Of a DNA stretch of 64,000 nt, positions 33,801-44,510 are shown piece by piece; position 1 is the stretch's first letter, and the number at the start of each line of letters is the position of its first letter. A model generated the notes under the pieces. That model saw only the letters and a program-made list of their open reading frames with translations. It did no database searches and was not told the origin of the DNA. The position numbers and the translations under genes were made by a program. This DNA is from Sycon ciliatum (Eukaryota; Porifera; Calcarea; Leucosolenida; Sycettidae): contig NC_088645.1 in NCBI RefSeq assembly GCF_964019385.1, forward strand, positions 17,476,180 to 17,540,179. Reading direction: 5' to 3'.

Positions 33801-36729
33801 TCGGTTAGCGCTTGGGAGGTGCGTTGGAGCTAGGTATCAGGTGGTCAGTTTTGTGCCTAGTTGTTGCACCGTCTGACTGTATATAGTATATAGTTACAGT
33901 GGTGGACAGTTACTCTCAACTTGTATCCATATGTCCCTTTTTTTTCTAAATGGTTTAACAGTTGCTTTTACACGAGGCACGGAGTGATTCCGATCCATAA
34001 TATTTTAAAAGTTTTAACCGCAGGTTTCATGTATAACGGAAATCATCATGTCAGACAACTGATCTATTTTTCTCACCATAGAATTCGAGCGGGCAGCTGA
34101 CAACAAAAGCCTGCGGACACGAATCTCCAATTTCTACATGTATGAGATTTAATTCAATGTGCCACAAAAAGAATAGAAGGCAAAGGATGTTAGACAATGC
34201 TTCTCCACAGATGTACGTTCCACAAAAAGCATGGAATAGGCTGGTGCTTGGTTGGGACTATCAAGAGCCATTTTTTCAAACTTAACAGCAATACCGCGAG
34301 GAGATTGGCTGCTCGCCAATATTGATCGTACTAGAATCAAAACTCTCCGTTATCCGCAACCAATCAGTGCTCAATATCACCAGATTACACTACCTCCACA
34401 CTTCATAACTCAATCCCCGGATAGAACTGTTTTGGCCTTTGTGCATTAGCGCTGCACAGAAAAATGAGGCCTAGCTTGAAGCAATACAAAACGAATTTCC
34501 GAAACCAGATTTAAACCAGGCCCGTACCAGGGAGTAGTACAATACCGGTATTTTACTACTCCCTGGTTGTAATATCTATAGCAGAGATTCTAGGATGCTG
34601 AACATTCATCGTGATCTGAAGGGAATACTGAAAATGCTGGGCAGTCATTGATTAAAATGGGCAAAATAGTTGATCATGCACGAGACATGGAACGCAACGC
34701 TTCCGATTCATTTTAAGTTACATGTACTTCGAATACTCAATCTGCGGACAGCATGCTATTTCGTTCTTTGTGAACTCATCAGCGCAGCACAGAGGAAATG
34801 AGGCCGAACCTGATAGCAATGGAAATAAATATTTCCAATCAAGCCCGAATGTAGCTTGCCAGAGTGCTCAAACTGACAAGTCAGTGAGCTCTGCGTAATG
34901 CAAACTGCAAAGGCACTACCCCACAGGAGAGTGCTCAACTACTACAAGAGCAGGAGCGAAAATACTCAATCTGCGGACAGCATGCTGTTTCGTTCTTTGT
35001 GAACTCATCAGCGCAGCACAGAGGAAATGAGGCCGAACCTTCAAGTATATGTATAATCACTGGTTTCAGGAACACAGGTGATTATCATACAGCTGATTGC
35101 ATTGGTATTATCTTATTGTGCGAGTGGATATCTAGCTAACATCTACAATTCCGGTATACGAATCTATGAGAATGAACTCGTATGGAGAGCCAAGGAAATA
35201 TTTATTGAAAACATGGAAAACATCAGCCCGCAAGTTATGCATAAGAGTCCACCGACTACATCAGATATTGAACTGTTATGCGTAGACAATCTAGCAACAA
35301 ACCGACATGGAGTATTAAGACATTCCACGCTGGGCAACATCTGCTATAGGTGGTTGACTGTAAGGCACAACTTGTGCACCACTGTTTTCTACGAGAGTGA
35401 GACTATAATTATATTATGCGAAACCCCAAGCAAGGAAATCAAAGGATTCCGAGCGGGACATTTCTACACAACTTCTATCTGCAATGTGACATACGAATCT
35501 ATGAGAATGAGACTGCATTTGATACGAAACTCCAAGAATGGAATGGAAAGGATTCCGAGCAACGCTACTCCACAGATAAGCGTTTTGAAAAACCAGAAAT
35601 GACTGGTGCTTGGATAGGACCACCAAGAGCAAAATTTTCAAAGTTACTAGCAGTATTCTAGAGGCCGTTTTAGAAATAAAGGTTTCCAAGTATATCTCAA
35701 TGATGAGTAAATTATTTTCTCTATTTTTCGCTTTCGGATATTCAAGTACAGTAAAGCCTGTAACTAAAGACCACCGGGACTAGCGACCAGCCTGGTACTA
35801 CAGACGACTTTGCCAGGCACGGACTGTCGCACATTAGTACATGGTTGTGCGGTGCAAACCTCTAACTAAGGACCACCTGCCACTAAAGACCGCTTTCTCT
35901 GGCCCCAAGGGGTGGTCGTTAGTCACAGGTTTTACTGTAGTTGGAAACGACCGTCCTACTTCATGCAAATGATACAGAGGACACTCATCGAAGTAAATGT
36001 AGCTGCAGGAATATACAGTCATGACTGTGCATCTACATGTCATGTACCATAGTGACTCAATGAAATTGCTGTACAATGTACTGAACATCTTTCCAGGTGT
36101 TCAGTAAAACACATTCCAGAAAAGCAACGACTAACTGTGGTCTACTGCGCCTGCCTAAATGAGGAGATTTCCTACCTAACGAAGGAGTTAAAATAACATA
36201 CCTTCGTGGACGTGCAAGGCGATGAACGGTTCACGTGCTTTATTGAGTTGAATCGCACACTGGCTGAGAGGAGGTGATGGCGCACTCTGGACTGTGAATT
36301 TGATTTGCATCCCATGTGATGATTGCACGGAGAAATTGAGATTGTGACTGGATCCATATTTACTACTATCGCTGAACCTAACTGACCTTGCATTTGACCA
36401 ACCACCGTGGTCAAATGACTTAGACCTAACATAGAAGTGACAATTTCCGGCTGCCGTGAATGAAATGCCTATTGCTGCAATAGTGCAGCTCCCTTGAAAC
36501 TCGAAGTTTATGCTATAAATAGGATTGTAGCCGAGGACGCGATACGATAGTGTACCAGGTGAATGCGATGTGTACCACTTGAATGTTTGAAGTCCACCGT
36601 TCAAGCCTTCGTAACTATTTTGACGATGAGCGACTGGACGGCAACTTGGGGTCAAACACCATACCTCAGTTGTGATAACAACCAGTGTCGTCACTAGAAC
36701 AATCCAACTGTATTCGGTCTGGAAATAGA
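24295..36729 (-). CDS. Receptor gene B2 (N domain, 3+1 EGF, TM, tail B), open
   Basis: The visible exons are 36729-36202, 33652-33188, 32191-32066 and 24821-24295, all phase 1 and free of stops: about 548 codons plus a missing first exon. It differs from B1 in having a fourth, single-module EGF exon and a short stalk. The last intron contains a 6.1-kb DNA transposon starting 64 bp beyond the fourth EGF exon, and the first long intron contains tandem fragments, an EGF relic (34,571) and a pogo-type MITE (35,749). Splicing across the transposon cannot be judged here; the coding sequence itself is undamaged. Confidence 0.7.
24822..25882. other. B2 intron left of the transposon
   Basis: This aligns loosely with the B1 intron right of 10,871. 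Only short non-coding features were seen, and no further exon. Confidence 0.4.
26158..27645 (+). pseudogene. THAP-DDE transposase, one in-frame stop
   Basis: The start ATG at 26,158 places the THAP zinc finger at the N terminus: C5 and C10, a 'FPKP' stretch near residue 65, and C108/H111 (VCGAHF). An acidic linker and coiled coil (about 145-215) follow, then an HTH (LARLTGVSQPTISRIIRHW) and a DDE_4-type core with candidate catalytic residues D333 (IIIDALEI), D408 (VIMADKG) and E454 (HVERAIQQI). A single TAG at codon 231 (26,848) splits the frame; both halves are in the same frame and otherwise undamaged. Readthrough is possible, but a recent inactivating mutation is the simpler reading. Confidence 0.85.
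28192..30956 (-). CDS. Transposon-encoded SAP-SWIM protein
   Basis: The first exon (30956-30844) encodes a SAP-like DNA-binding motif and ends AG/GTAAGC in phase 2. The main exon is open from at least 30,237 down to 28,192. It has a SWIM zinc finger (C166-x-C168 and C178-x-H180, numbering from 30,210), a Pro/Ser/Glu linker with short repeats of 'SGEP', and a C-terminal half with 'NTCPLDNGLM' (C397) and 'GQHFVSH' (H621), spaced like the Cys and His boxes of ubiquitin-specific proteases. Related transposons carry a nuclease here; none was seen. The phases of the two exons do not join directly, so a small exon is missing. The peptidase reading is a hypothesis. Confidence 0.6.
30440..30510 (+). 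other. tRNA-Leu-like 3' half
   Basis: CTCTTCGGAGGC resembles a long variable arm and is followed by GTGGGTTCGAATCCCACCGCTGCCACC, a T-arm with an acceptor strand. No matching 5' half lies within 90 nt upstream, so it is a fragment and not a working tRNA gene. It falls inside the transposon. Confidence 0.45.
30844..30956 (-). CDS. SAP-motif first exon of the transposon protein
   Basis: ATG at 30,956 starts a short exon containing LADLRVPELKRLLREHGL and SGKKDELI, the helix-turn-helix pattern of SAP domains. It ends at a GTAAGC donor. SAP plus SWIM on one protein is known from transposon-derived genes. Confidence 0.65.
32066..32191 (-). CDS. Single EGF exon of B2
   Basis: The acceptor ATATAG/ATGAGTG and donor GATG/GTTAGT bound 126 nt with phase 1 at both ends. 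The translation has the six EGF cysteines: DEC, SC, YC, YDCPC and DC, with G-S-Y and PGY-N-G in the expected places. It begins 64 bp from the transposon end. No counterpart was found in B1 or in the A genes, so it is either a B2-specific gain or was lost elsewhere. It is too short and unusual to show as a long open frame. Confidence 0.8.
32192..33187. repeat. B2 intron with an internally duplicated segment
   Basis: 32,335-32,640 is repeated, diverged, at 34,310-34,540, including the stretch CACCAGATTACACTACCTC and GCATTAGCGCTGCACAG. The remaining 32,640-33,187 is AT-rich with no exon seen. Confidence 0.6.
33188..33652 (-). CDS. Triple EGF exon of B2
   Basis: The acceptor CCTTCAG/ATCACG and donor GTAG/GTAAGT give 465 nt, phase 1-1. 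Three cbEGF modules (DHDEC, DIDEC, DIDEC) align with the B1 exon throughout. The second module reads C-V-N-T-A-G-S-Y and keeps all cysteines. Confidence 0.9.
34571..34615 (-). pseudogene. Relic of a B-type EGF exon start
   Basis: CCCTTCAG/ATCACGATGAATG repeats the acceptor and first codons of the EGF exon (D-H-D-E-C-S-A-S) and is then stopped by TAG at 34,592-34,590. Homology ends about 45 nt into the exon, so it is an abortive partial duplication. Confidence 0.7.
35749..35937. mobile_element. pogo/Tigger-type MITE, 189 bp
   Basis: The ends CAGTAAAGCCTGTAACTAA and, in reverse, CAGTAAAACCTGTGACTAA are flanked by TA on both sides. Sub-terminal ACTAAAGACCAC and GACTAGCGACC repeats match the larger relic at 56,094-57,112. 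Confidence 0.8.
36202..36729 (-). CDS. Leader and N-domain exon of B2
   Basis: The acceptor ATTACAG and donor GAAG/GTATGT give 528 nt, phase 1-1. The leader (YSWIVLVTTLVVITT) has no in-frame ATG, which supports a separate first exon. The N domain keeps the four cysteines ('TPSC', 'QGSC', 'GNC', 'SQC') and the signatures G-G-L-Q-T-F-K-W, I-K-F-T-V and R-E-P-F-I-A-L-H-V. Confidence 0.75.
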
Positions 36730-37259
36730 CTGTAATGCAGAAGAGGGCAATGACGACACGAAGTAAAGTATTAATCCACCAGTAGCTACATTTTGCACAT
36801 CGTTAGCTGTATAACGTATCCGATGAAGCAGTGGTGCTCGTGAATTATACCGAGGCAGAGCCACAACGATAGGAATACATGATTATTGCGTGAATACTGG
36901 GTAAATTACTGCCCACAGGACTATTGTAAGATAGGGAGATGCCTAGGGGAGTCCAGTATAACAATAGTGGACTGAAGATATTGACCGTTCGAAAATGAAT
37001 TTGTTTGTGGCAGATACATTCGCTGTCAATGTAGCAGTGACAATAACTACCATATTTACCTGAAATGGACACCATTATTACACGATGGTGTGAATATCAG
37101 AACGGCGAAGAAGTTCCAATCCAGGTCAAGCCAACAAGGGGCAGGATTGGCTATGAGGTAACGAGGCAATCCTTTCTCGATGTGGTCAAAATTCAAAATG
37201 TTCGATCGCTCGCTGCTCACTCAAACTTCATCGGAGAGACTTCAAACCTGTTCGAGGCG
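36730..37259. other. Upstream region of B2
   Basis: Aligns in part with 16,881-17,600 upstream of B1. No start exon was identified. Confidence 0.4.
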
Positions 37260-39330
37260 ATAGATGATACCTTACTGCAGATCCAGTGTGCAACGCTAGC
37301 ACTGATATGCAAGTAGCGATAAGGTACAATAGTTCTTCACACGACGGCTGTGGCGTCATGGCTATATCTCATAGGGGAAATGAGATGGATATGTTCGACG
37401 TGTCGTTGGAAGCCGCTATCAATGACAACCTCGGCTAATGTGCCCTCTGGTTTCCCAAAGAGTTGCACTACACATCTGTCTAATTGTTTGGCACAAAAGC
37501 GAGCCATTGTGTCTAATGAATGGTCGGAAACAGACGGCAATATGTTGAAGTCACGCAGGGGATTGGGCATGTTCGTGTGATTGACATGAATAGACTGTTC
37601 AGGGTGATTAGTGGTACGTAGTATGGCGTATAAAGAATGGCAGTGCATGGGAAGTCCCAGTCACTGCTAGACGTTTAAGTAGGACCAATCTATAAACAAG
37701 CCTGATACCTAGCCCAAAAAACTGTTAGCGTGTGAGAGAGTGAACTTATGCACTGATGGTTGTGTGTCCACGTTTTGCGTGCATAAGTTACGTTGGCATG
37801 TTACGAACTTCGTTAAAAAAAAGTGACAGTGCATTCAGTGGAGATTTTGCAAATGACGTTCTCATGTACGGAAAGGATTGAGCTAAGCAAAGCAAGCGTT
37901 TTGAAGAATGAGAATGGTACAGATCCTAAACAAGTCAAGGCTGATAGCTAGTGTCCGTCAGTTCACCTATATTGGTTACAAATATTACCAGAGTTGATTG
38001 CTCTCGGATTGTTGCTAAACAGCTCATTGACGGTGGATTTGACATGTTTTCTCACTAGATTAATGGCTGTGTGTTGCCGTATGTACAAATAAACCAGCAT
38101 GTACGATTGCTGTCTAAATAGTTACTGATGGCTGTACAGTTCCTTCGGCGTCACTGAAACTGCATCCGCTTGGCCTTGATCGGAATCGTGTGGTTTACCA
38201 TCTGCGCACAATACAATGTAAAGGTACTCGGTTAGCTTCTCTAACACTGTCGTGGAGCTCCCTTAGTACGTACACCACTATGGTCGATTCTTGCTTAGAA
38301 CGGATATTGTCCGCTGCACTGGGGTCATGATCCAAACAGAATCATTTTGGGATAGATAGTATCTCAAATACTAGGTACACTTTCCTGCTACCCGTGTGCG
38401 TTATTTCAGTTTTGGTGATACAGCTATGCTTAGATTACCATAACACGAGGCAAGGATTCCACTAGAGGATTAGAAGCTGACTTGGCCACGTTTTCAAACA
38501 CGTTTCAGCAAGTTGAATATCTAATCCTGTCTTCTTTATTCACATCTATCAACCATTGCGCTGCAGCTCTAATGCTCTACCATAGCTCTTTGAGGCCTTA
38601 CATGCATATCCTAAATGAAGTCAGAGGTTGATGATGCGAATTAAAGCGAAATCAGAATGGCGTGAATTGTGATTCTCAGCATTTACAAACGTACTTTATA
38701 CAAATCTAACACTTGAATGGTGACATGCATGTATAACGCTCAGTTCTAGCGGGTTGTATGCAGTAGCTGAGATCAAAGATACAGACAAGAAATCAGATGG
38801 AAAATATGAAGTCTTCAAAGTCTTGGAAAGCACTACTTGGTAGTTTTAAGTGTCTGGAAGGGTCAAAATGCACTGTACGTCTTACCGACCTGCACAGGAA
38901 AAATGCTATCCGTTCATAGAGCTATGCATGATATTATTAACTGTGAAGTGATGGAGCAGTTGTAGCAACAGTGCTCATGGCTCTTGGCATGGATCTAGGC
39001 ACACAGCTCTCTCACACATACTGGTACACACATACATGAACGCATGCACGCTCATGAATCATGTTCGTTCCTGCTTCGGTTGTTGCCTTGTGTGTTTCCT
39101 GTAATGCGAGTTTGGTGGCTGAGTACTAAGTTAAAGTATTATAGTACTGAAAGAAAAGTAATTGGTCGCGAGAAAATAGTATTGAAAGGCTGGAAGATGT
39201 GCTAAACGTTGGTTATAATGTGAAAAAGAGGTTGGTGCGACTTCGGCGATAGTTGGGGAAGAGTGTGTTGCTCCCTACAGGGGAGCTCGCAGTTTTCCTG
39301 CCAACTTGAATTCTCGCTTGGTTATACTTC
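37260..39330. repeat. Duplicated cluster block R1, copy 3
   Basis: Homologous to copies 1 and 2, including the open exon-like segment (37,409-37,580, minus) and CTGCAGATCCAGTGTGC near 37,275. It differs by the ribozyme-family insertion at 39,218-39,317. Confidence 0.7.
39218..39317 (-). mobile_element. 100-bp ribozyme-family insertion with 9-bp TSD
   Basis: TTGGTTATA flanks the insert at 39,209-39,217 and 39,318-39,326. The matching sites next to A1 (about 2,380) and A2 (about 20,022) are uninterrupted. The insert holds GGTGCGACTTCGGCGATAG, TGCTCCCTACAGGGGAGCTCGC, the end part of the 478-bp unit at 48,672-50,234, and lacks the ribozyme. Confidence 0.75.
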
Positions 39331-39339
39331 GTTGAATAG

Positions 39340-40346
39340 CTAGGGTTCCAGACAGTCGGAGGGAGAAAGATAGTCTGATGGAGTCCCTGGTACCTTTTTT
39401 CTCGCCTGAGAAAACCTGCTGCTGCTCTGCTTCGAACCTGTCTCGCGATAGGACTCGTCAGGCAGTGGAGATGGTACGCCAAGGAGAGCATTACTGACCG
39501 GAGGTCTATCCGCTCCAGGCCAGTAGTTAGGTTTGGAATCTTTTCTAGTCACTATTGGTCTTCGATCTGTCGCGGAGGTGTTAGCCACTTGCGTCTGATC
39601 AGACATGGATCCCGAGCTGCATGGTGTGGTCCTGCTCTTGTGCATGGAAGTGGGAGCCGTGGCTAAAGCGTAGCCATAACCATCTGTTCTCTCTACTATT
39701 CCGATTGATACAGCGCCTGCACATCTGCCCGTGTGATCGTCACATTTCCTGGCTGGAGCAGTGGCAATGGCATAGGCATACTCCACATTCTGCTCCATTT
39801 GGTCAGGAACACTAGCGTATTCGTTTGGCAATCCTTCGAGTATGTAGTCATTTTCAATTCGATTCGGGGCCTGTGAGGGCATCTCTGTAGTGGGAACAGA
39901 TCCAGTGCTTGAGCCCATGGCAAGGTGATACTCATGGTAATCACTTCGGTCAATCTCAATGGCAGCCCTAGCTTGTTGGTCTCCTTCACCTGTGGATGTG
40001 CGGTGCGTATGATTGCGCTGCGGGGACGGCATCTCCACCTCTGCACGGTCTGCCTGAAACGTATCAACAGGTCCATCCCCAGCTGTCGTGGCCCGTCGAG
40101 CGGTTGAGCTGCGTCTAAGTAGTTTCAATATTTTCTCTCTCTTCCGGAGGAGCAGCGCCACCAACAAACCTATCAGGGTTACACTAATTGTTGACAGAGC
40201 CACCAGAACCGTCTTGCCGTTCTGCACTTTTCCTGATGCCGAACTCGTCATTTGCGTCGTTACGTGAGATATTGCAGATGTTGCTGTGGCTATGGTGGTG
40301 TTCAACGGATATTTGGTTATCAATTGGATTGGAAGTTGTGACGCCG
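39340..40346 (-). CDS. Tail-A exon of A3, complete C terminus
   Basis: The acceptor TTTCCAG opens a Thr/Ser stalk, a TM helix (core TVLVALSTISVTLIGLLVAL) and RKREK, followed by about 265 cytoplasmic residues. Tyrosine sites in order: SDYHEY, NDYILE, NEYASVP, VEYAYAIATAP, GYGYALATAP, NYWPG, ESYRET and SDYLSP. SDYLSP fits a Y-x-x-P Crk-type SH2 ligand; the Y-A-[IL]-A-T-A-P repeats are family-specific. The end is SDCLEP before the stop at 39,340. Confidence 0.85.
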
Positions 40347-42753
40347 CTGGAAAACATGCAGAAAATCAGATACCAAAGTAGTGATGAACGCGAGGTGCAC
40401 GTAAATCATAGCTCTTCGCATACTGAGATTGTCATTCAGATTTTCGGCTCCCAAAACATATCGTCCAACTGGCGACGCTCAAAGCTAGCAAAGAGTATTT
40501 GAGGGGTACAGCTCTCGTTAGGAGCTGCATCTCCCGCTAGGGTATACCAGGTGTTAGCGTCCGTCGTGGGTCCCTTCGGGAACGGACACGATAAATTACT
40601 TATTTACTTTGCAGCTCCCTAAAGGCAAATTTAACACCAAAACAAAAGGACAACTCCGTCGAGGTCAAATTGTCAGACGCCTCACACAGCTAGTTCATTC
40701 CAACAAACCTCATTATAGTGTCTCTCCCTCTCATCAGCGGAGCTCAGAGTTACGGACCGAAAGGATCCGCTTTGCGAACAACAAGGGTAAATCGAAATCG
40801 GACAATAGTATCAATTTCAGAGGTTCCTAACGGCGAGGAAAACTGAGAGCTATTCACGAATGATGTTATGAAGGGAACACCAACCTGGCTTAACTAGAAA
40901 ATTGATACTTAGAAGTGTGGAATGCCCTAGAAAATGGAGACCTGACTATACCAAGTCTCAAATCTCTCAATGGAGTATACCCGCAGTCCCTGGCTATGTC
41001 GTTTAGAAAATATTATCAATTCATTTTCCAGCCTAAGTGCAGTTGGCTTTTAAAGTAGTGAAAATGGTAAGACATTGGTATACTTTCCTTTCAGAGGACA
41101 ATGGCGGAATGTTGGTATGGAACCACGGACACGTATAGTCACATGTTATGTTCATGATCTATAGCAAAGGGAGGATATGGAACCTAAAGAAAAGGATTCT
41201 CTTCCCCCAACTATAGGTACGTACATGTAGATAAAATCTCGTGATACGCTGTCAAGATGAAGAAAATAACGCGTTCAGAAAAATCCTCGGAGACCTGGTA
41301 ACTGAATGCTCAACTTTGGCCATCAGTTACCTTTCTACCTTGGGTGAATTTCTGGAGAATACGATAGGGAGGAGACATGCAACTAAACGGCAGACATTTA
41401 CCAGATCATCAGGTAACCACATTGATGATCGCTTTTGGTGGAGATTCAACTCGGAGTACCTGAAAATTTTCTCTGTCCCTTTTGTATCAGCACCTACACC
41501 TAGAGTGCTTAACACTCATCGTTCTGTGGACTACTTCGCTTGTGTTTTTCTTACCTCTGCATATCGTGCCATTTTGCGCGGGAGTAGCCGAAAATCCACT
41601 GGAGCAGTTACAATAGTAGGACCCAGGAGTATTCACACATTTTCCAGATCCTTGATGCTGACTACAAAGATGAGGTACTAGGATACATTCGTCGTTATCA
41701 ATGCATCCAAAATTATTCCTCTCATGTACGCGTACTTCAAGTGCATACATGAATCCATTTTGACAAACGCATTGATAAGATCCCAAGGTGTTTTCGCACT
41801 CCGCTACGTATTTACGGTCATCGTTCCAATGCCAATGGCAGGGATTACTAGAAGTTAATTCACACTCATTGATATCGTTGCATATAAAGTCATGTTCATG
41901 TCCTACAGCCAGTACAGGTTCATATCCTTCTTCACAGTCACATTTGTATGACCCCCACGTGTTGATGCAGGTGGGTTTATCGCCGTGTTTCGAATGGTCG
42001 GAGCAAGGATTTATATGTGTGTGGAGACATTCATTGATATCATCTAACACAGTACAAGGCAAGAAACATACATGTACATGCATTATCACATCTTCCATAC
42101 ATGATTTGAATTTTTGTGTGTTGTTGCACGAGCCAATCTGATTCTCTTCACATCGTACACTTCACACTTGAAAACCCCGTGTCAGGTAAAGACCTTACCT
42201 TCTTGAAAGAATAATCCAAGGTACGGTTCCGTCTCTTCAGTCAAAGGGGTACTACATGGTGAAGACATTCCAGTTACATCATGGACGTTGATTTTGATGC
42301 GAAGCTTAGTGGATGATGCCAATGCTAGCTGTATATAGCCAGGTGCATGGTAGCCTACTGAATTGAGTTTAGACTGCACATTCTTAGTGGACCATCCATT
42401 CTTTCCATCAAAGTAGAATTCTTCTGAGGTTACGGTTAGCTCACAGGCACCGGATGAAAAATATTCTATTCCTGTGACATTGATAAGACAGTTGCCTTGG
42501 AAATCGAAGACTGCAGTTACTCCCTCCGACTGTACGTGTTGCCACACAGATCGGCTGTTGAGAGCGACACTAGGAGACCAGGTTGTCCATTTGAAAACTT
42601 GACGGCCTCCATCCTGACTTTGAACAGCAGTAACGTAGCGGTCCTCTCTCTCCAAACATTCAGGCTGCACTTCGACAGACGCCACTGTTGTTGCTGAACA
42701 CATCGTGATTACTACGACAATCAAAATGACAGTCTGGCATGCTAGGTGAGTAC
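39340..42753 (-). CDS. Receptor gene A3 (N domain, 3 EGF, TM, tail A), open
   Basis: The exons 42753-42199, 42043-41555 and 40346-39340 have consensus borders, phase-1 joins and no stops, giving about 682 codons plus a first exon not found. This is the only undamaged A-type gene in the window and the reference for A1 and A2. The predicted protein is a single-pass receptor whose long tail could be phosphorylated on several tyrosines. The introns are 155 bp and about 1.2 kb; the latter holds a SINE 3' end (40,510-40,600). An alternative start would be ATG at 42,817 with no upstream intron, but the homologous stretch in A1 does not keep that frame. Confidence 0.8.
40510..40600 (+). mobile_element. 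3' end of a SINE/LINE family
   Basis: GGAGCTGCATCTCCCGCTAGG and GGGTCCCTTCGGGAACGG followed by ATTACTTATTTACTTT match the minus-strand SINE at 52,366-52,684. Only the 3' part is here. Confidence 0.55.
41555..42043 (-). CDS. Triple EGF exon of A3
   Basis: The acceptor GTGTTAG/ATGATA and donor AGAG/GTAAGA give 489 nt, phase 1-1. Modules begin DINEC, DINEC and DNDEC. The second has an extended last loop (LEVRVHERNNFGC), making this exon the longest of the set. Confidence 0.9.
42199..42753 (-). CDS. Leader and N-domain exon of A3
   Basis: The acceptor CAATAG/GTACTC and donor GAAG/GTAAGG give 555 nt, phase 1-1. The leader (core VILIVVVITMC) precedes an N domain with cysteines in 'QPEC', 'QGNC', 'SGAC' and 'SSPC', an NVT glycosylation site, G-G-R-Q-V-F-K-W-T and L-R-I-K-I-N-V. 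It is 90% or so alike to the chimera copy by eye. Confidence 0.8.
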
Positions 42754-42849
42754 CTATTGTATAATAAGAACAGCACCAGTAAGAAAATAATGGATCAATT
42801 TCCTTCGAATACACCATAGCCTAGTGGTGGAATAGAACACTCGTTGAGA

Positions 42850-44510
42850 AATGTAAACCTGTATCGAATACATTCAGAACCAGATTGTCTGGATTGTGTT
42901 GATAGTCCAGGGAAATTATCCACGTAATTTACACTTACATTGTAGATATGATAACCAGTTCATGATTGCTAGGATGTGTGGGCAGTGGACACCCTGGTAC
43001 ACTGTGCTGGCTCTATCCAGGCCGTGAGCCAATCATGACTACTTTCAGCTATGATTCGATGCTGTAATGGTTGGTTTGCTATATTGGCCAATGCAATCGC
43101 CTAGATCTACTTTGATACGCTTCTAAGACACTTTCAGAGATGATCACCTAACCACATCACTAATAAACACCTATTTGTCAATGTAGAGTCTGTAGGGCAA
43201 CGGGAACTCGTGCTGGCGACAGAATATCTCAGCGAATCTCCTTTTTCAGGACTACTAACGCTTATATCAGCCGCACAGGTCATGAAGTTTCAGACACCTT
43301 TCTTCTGCCAATCTCTGTGTGAATTAGCCCAGGTAGTATCTCGATACGTGCGGCCATGGTTCTCCAAGTACACACCTCCTTCCTTTAGTGAATGAACGAC
43401 TCAATGAAGCGTCCGTATTCTCGAGTGCTCTGCTGTCGCTAGTCCTCTCAGCAAGCCCAGTTGCATAACAGTATCATTGGTACAATAGCAAGCATCTCGT
43501 CAGACCCAAAGACAGAGCATCTCACGTGTTACCGGAATAGAGTGTACAAATGTGGTCGAGGGGCCATTAGTACCGGTCACAAAAAACACATAGTTAATCG
43601 TTTTCAAGTACTGAAGATCAGGAAGCGAGGTACCACATGTTGATGTTTGGCAACGGATGGTATGCATTGGTGAATGCGCATATCTTCGCTTACTTGTCCA
43701 CATAGTTGACAAAGCTGCAGCTTTTCACAACTATTCAGTAACCTCCAATAACAACTAAATTACAGATACATGAGTAAAGCTATCTGTTTTCGTTCTTTTG
43801 ACATTCACAATCATCAGTTGTACTTGTAATTACACCAGAATATGGAGTACGAGAAGGAACACATCAATAAAATTGTTCTTTTTTAGTCTATATTTACACC
43901 GTTCGGTTTGTGATAGGGGCGCACTCGTTGAGATATTATGTACATGCATATCCCCAGATTTGAGTATAATGCTCCCTAGCAATCAGCAATGTTGTTAGGT
44001 TGAGCACTCTTGCCTTAGCGCGAACCCCTGCCGCTCGCCTTATGCAATGCTCACTGCTCTTGGAGCATTTCGAGCACTCTTGGCTGGGTGCAGCTCTTTA
44101 TAAAAATGCTTTGCTTCACGGAAACGTATTTCATTGCGAAGAGCTGCGCTTCGGTCCTCTGAGCTGTGCTGAGGAGCTCTAACAGAGCGAAACAGTTGCT
44201 GTCCACAGATTTAAGTGCATATACAATGTATATTATAGCTTGCCTGTCACGGTCGCGCTGTCGAGCACATTCGCCTGATCCGATAATTTTGTCAGTTCCG
44301 ATCAAGTTGACACCCTTATACAGCAGGTATCTTCCTGTCTCGAACCTATGTGTTTCTTCAAACTTCTAGTTTGGCAAGGGATGCAACCACATGTATGGTA
44401 GATGGAGGAAGTATTCCACTTACACCAGTACGTATTCATGTTTCATTGCACAAACACTTCTCTTGAAACGTAGAAGCAGACCACAGCCATTCCCTTTAGC
44501 ATCGAGATAT
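42850..44510 (-). promoter_or_regulatory. A-gene upstream block, copy 3
   Basis: Contains CAGACCCAAAGACAGAGCAT followed by CACGTGTTACCGGAATAG (an E-box-like CACGTG lost in the A1 and A2 copies). It is closely similar to 57,850-59,340, including GTCAGTTCCGATCAAGTTGA near 44,290. Function inferred from position. Confidence 0.4.

Larger units (their letters stand above)
33653..36201. repeat. B2 intron with tandem fragments
   Basis: A segment starting CTCAATCTGCGGACAGCATG occurs at about 34,738 and again at 34,968, and also in the B1 intron at 14,267. An EGF-exon relic (34,571-34,615) and a pogo-type MITE (35,749-35,937) lie here. 35,080-35,640 has a 174-codon plus-strand frame with no family resemblance; I do not call it a gene. 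Confidence 0.55.

Noticed and set aside
35078-35602. 174-codon plus-strand frame in a B2 intron
   Set aside because: No recognisable domain, opposite strand, in duplicated intron DNA, no counterpart in B1.
42754-42817. ATG at 42,817 as the start of A3
   Set aside because: A T-rich stretch ends in CAATAG at a position matching acceptors in the paralogues, and A1 does not keep the frame upstream; kept only as an alternative.
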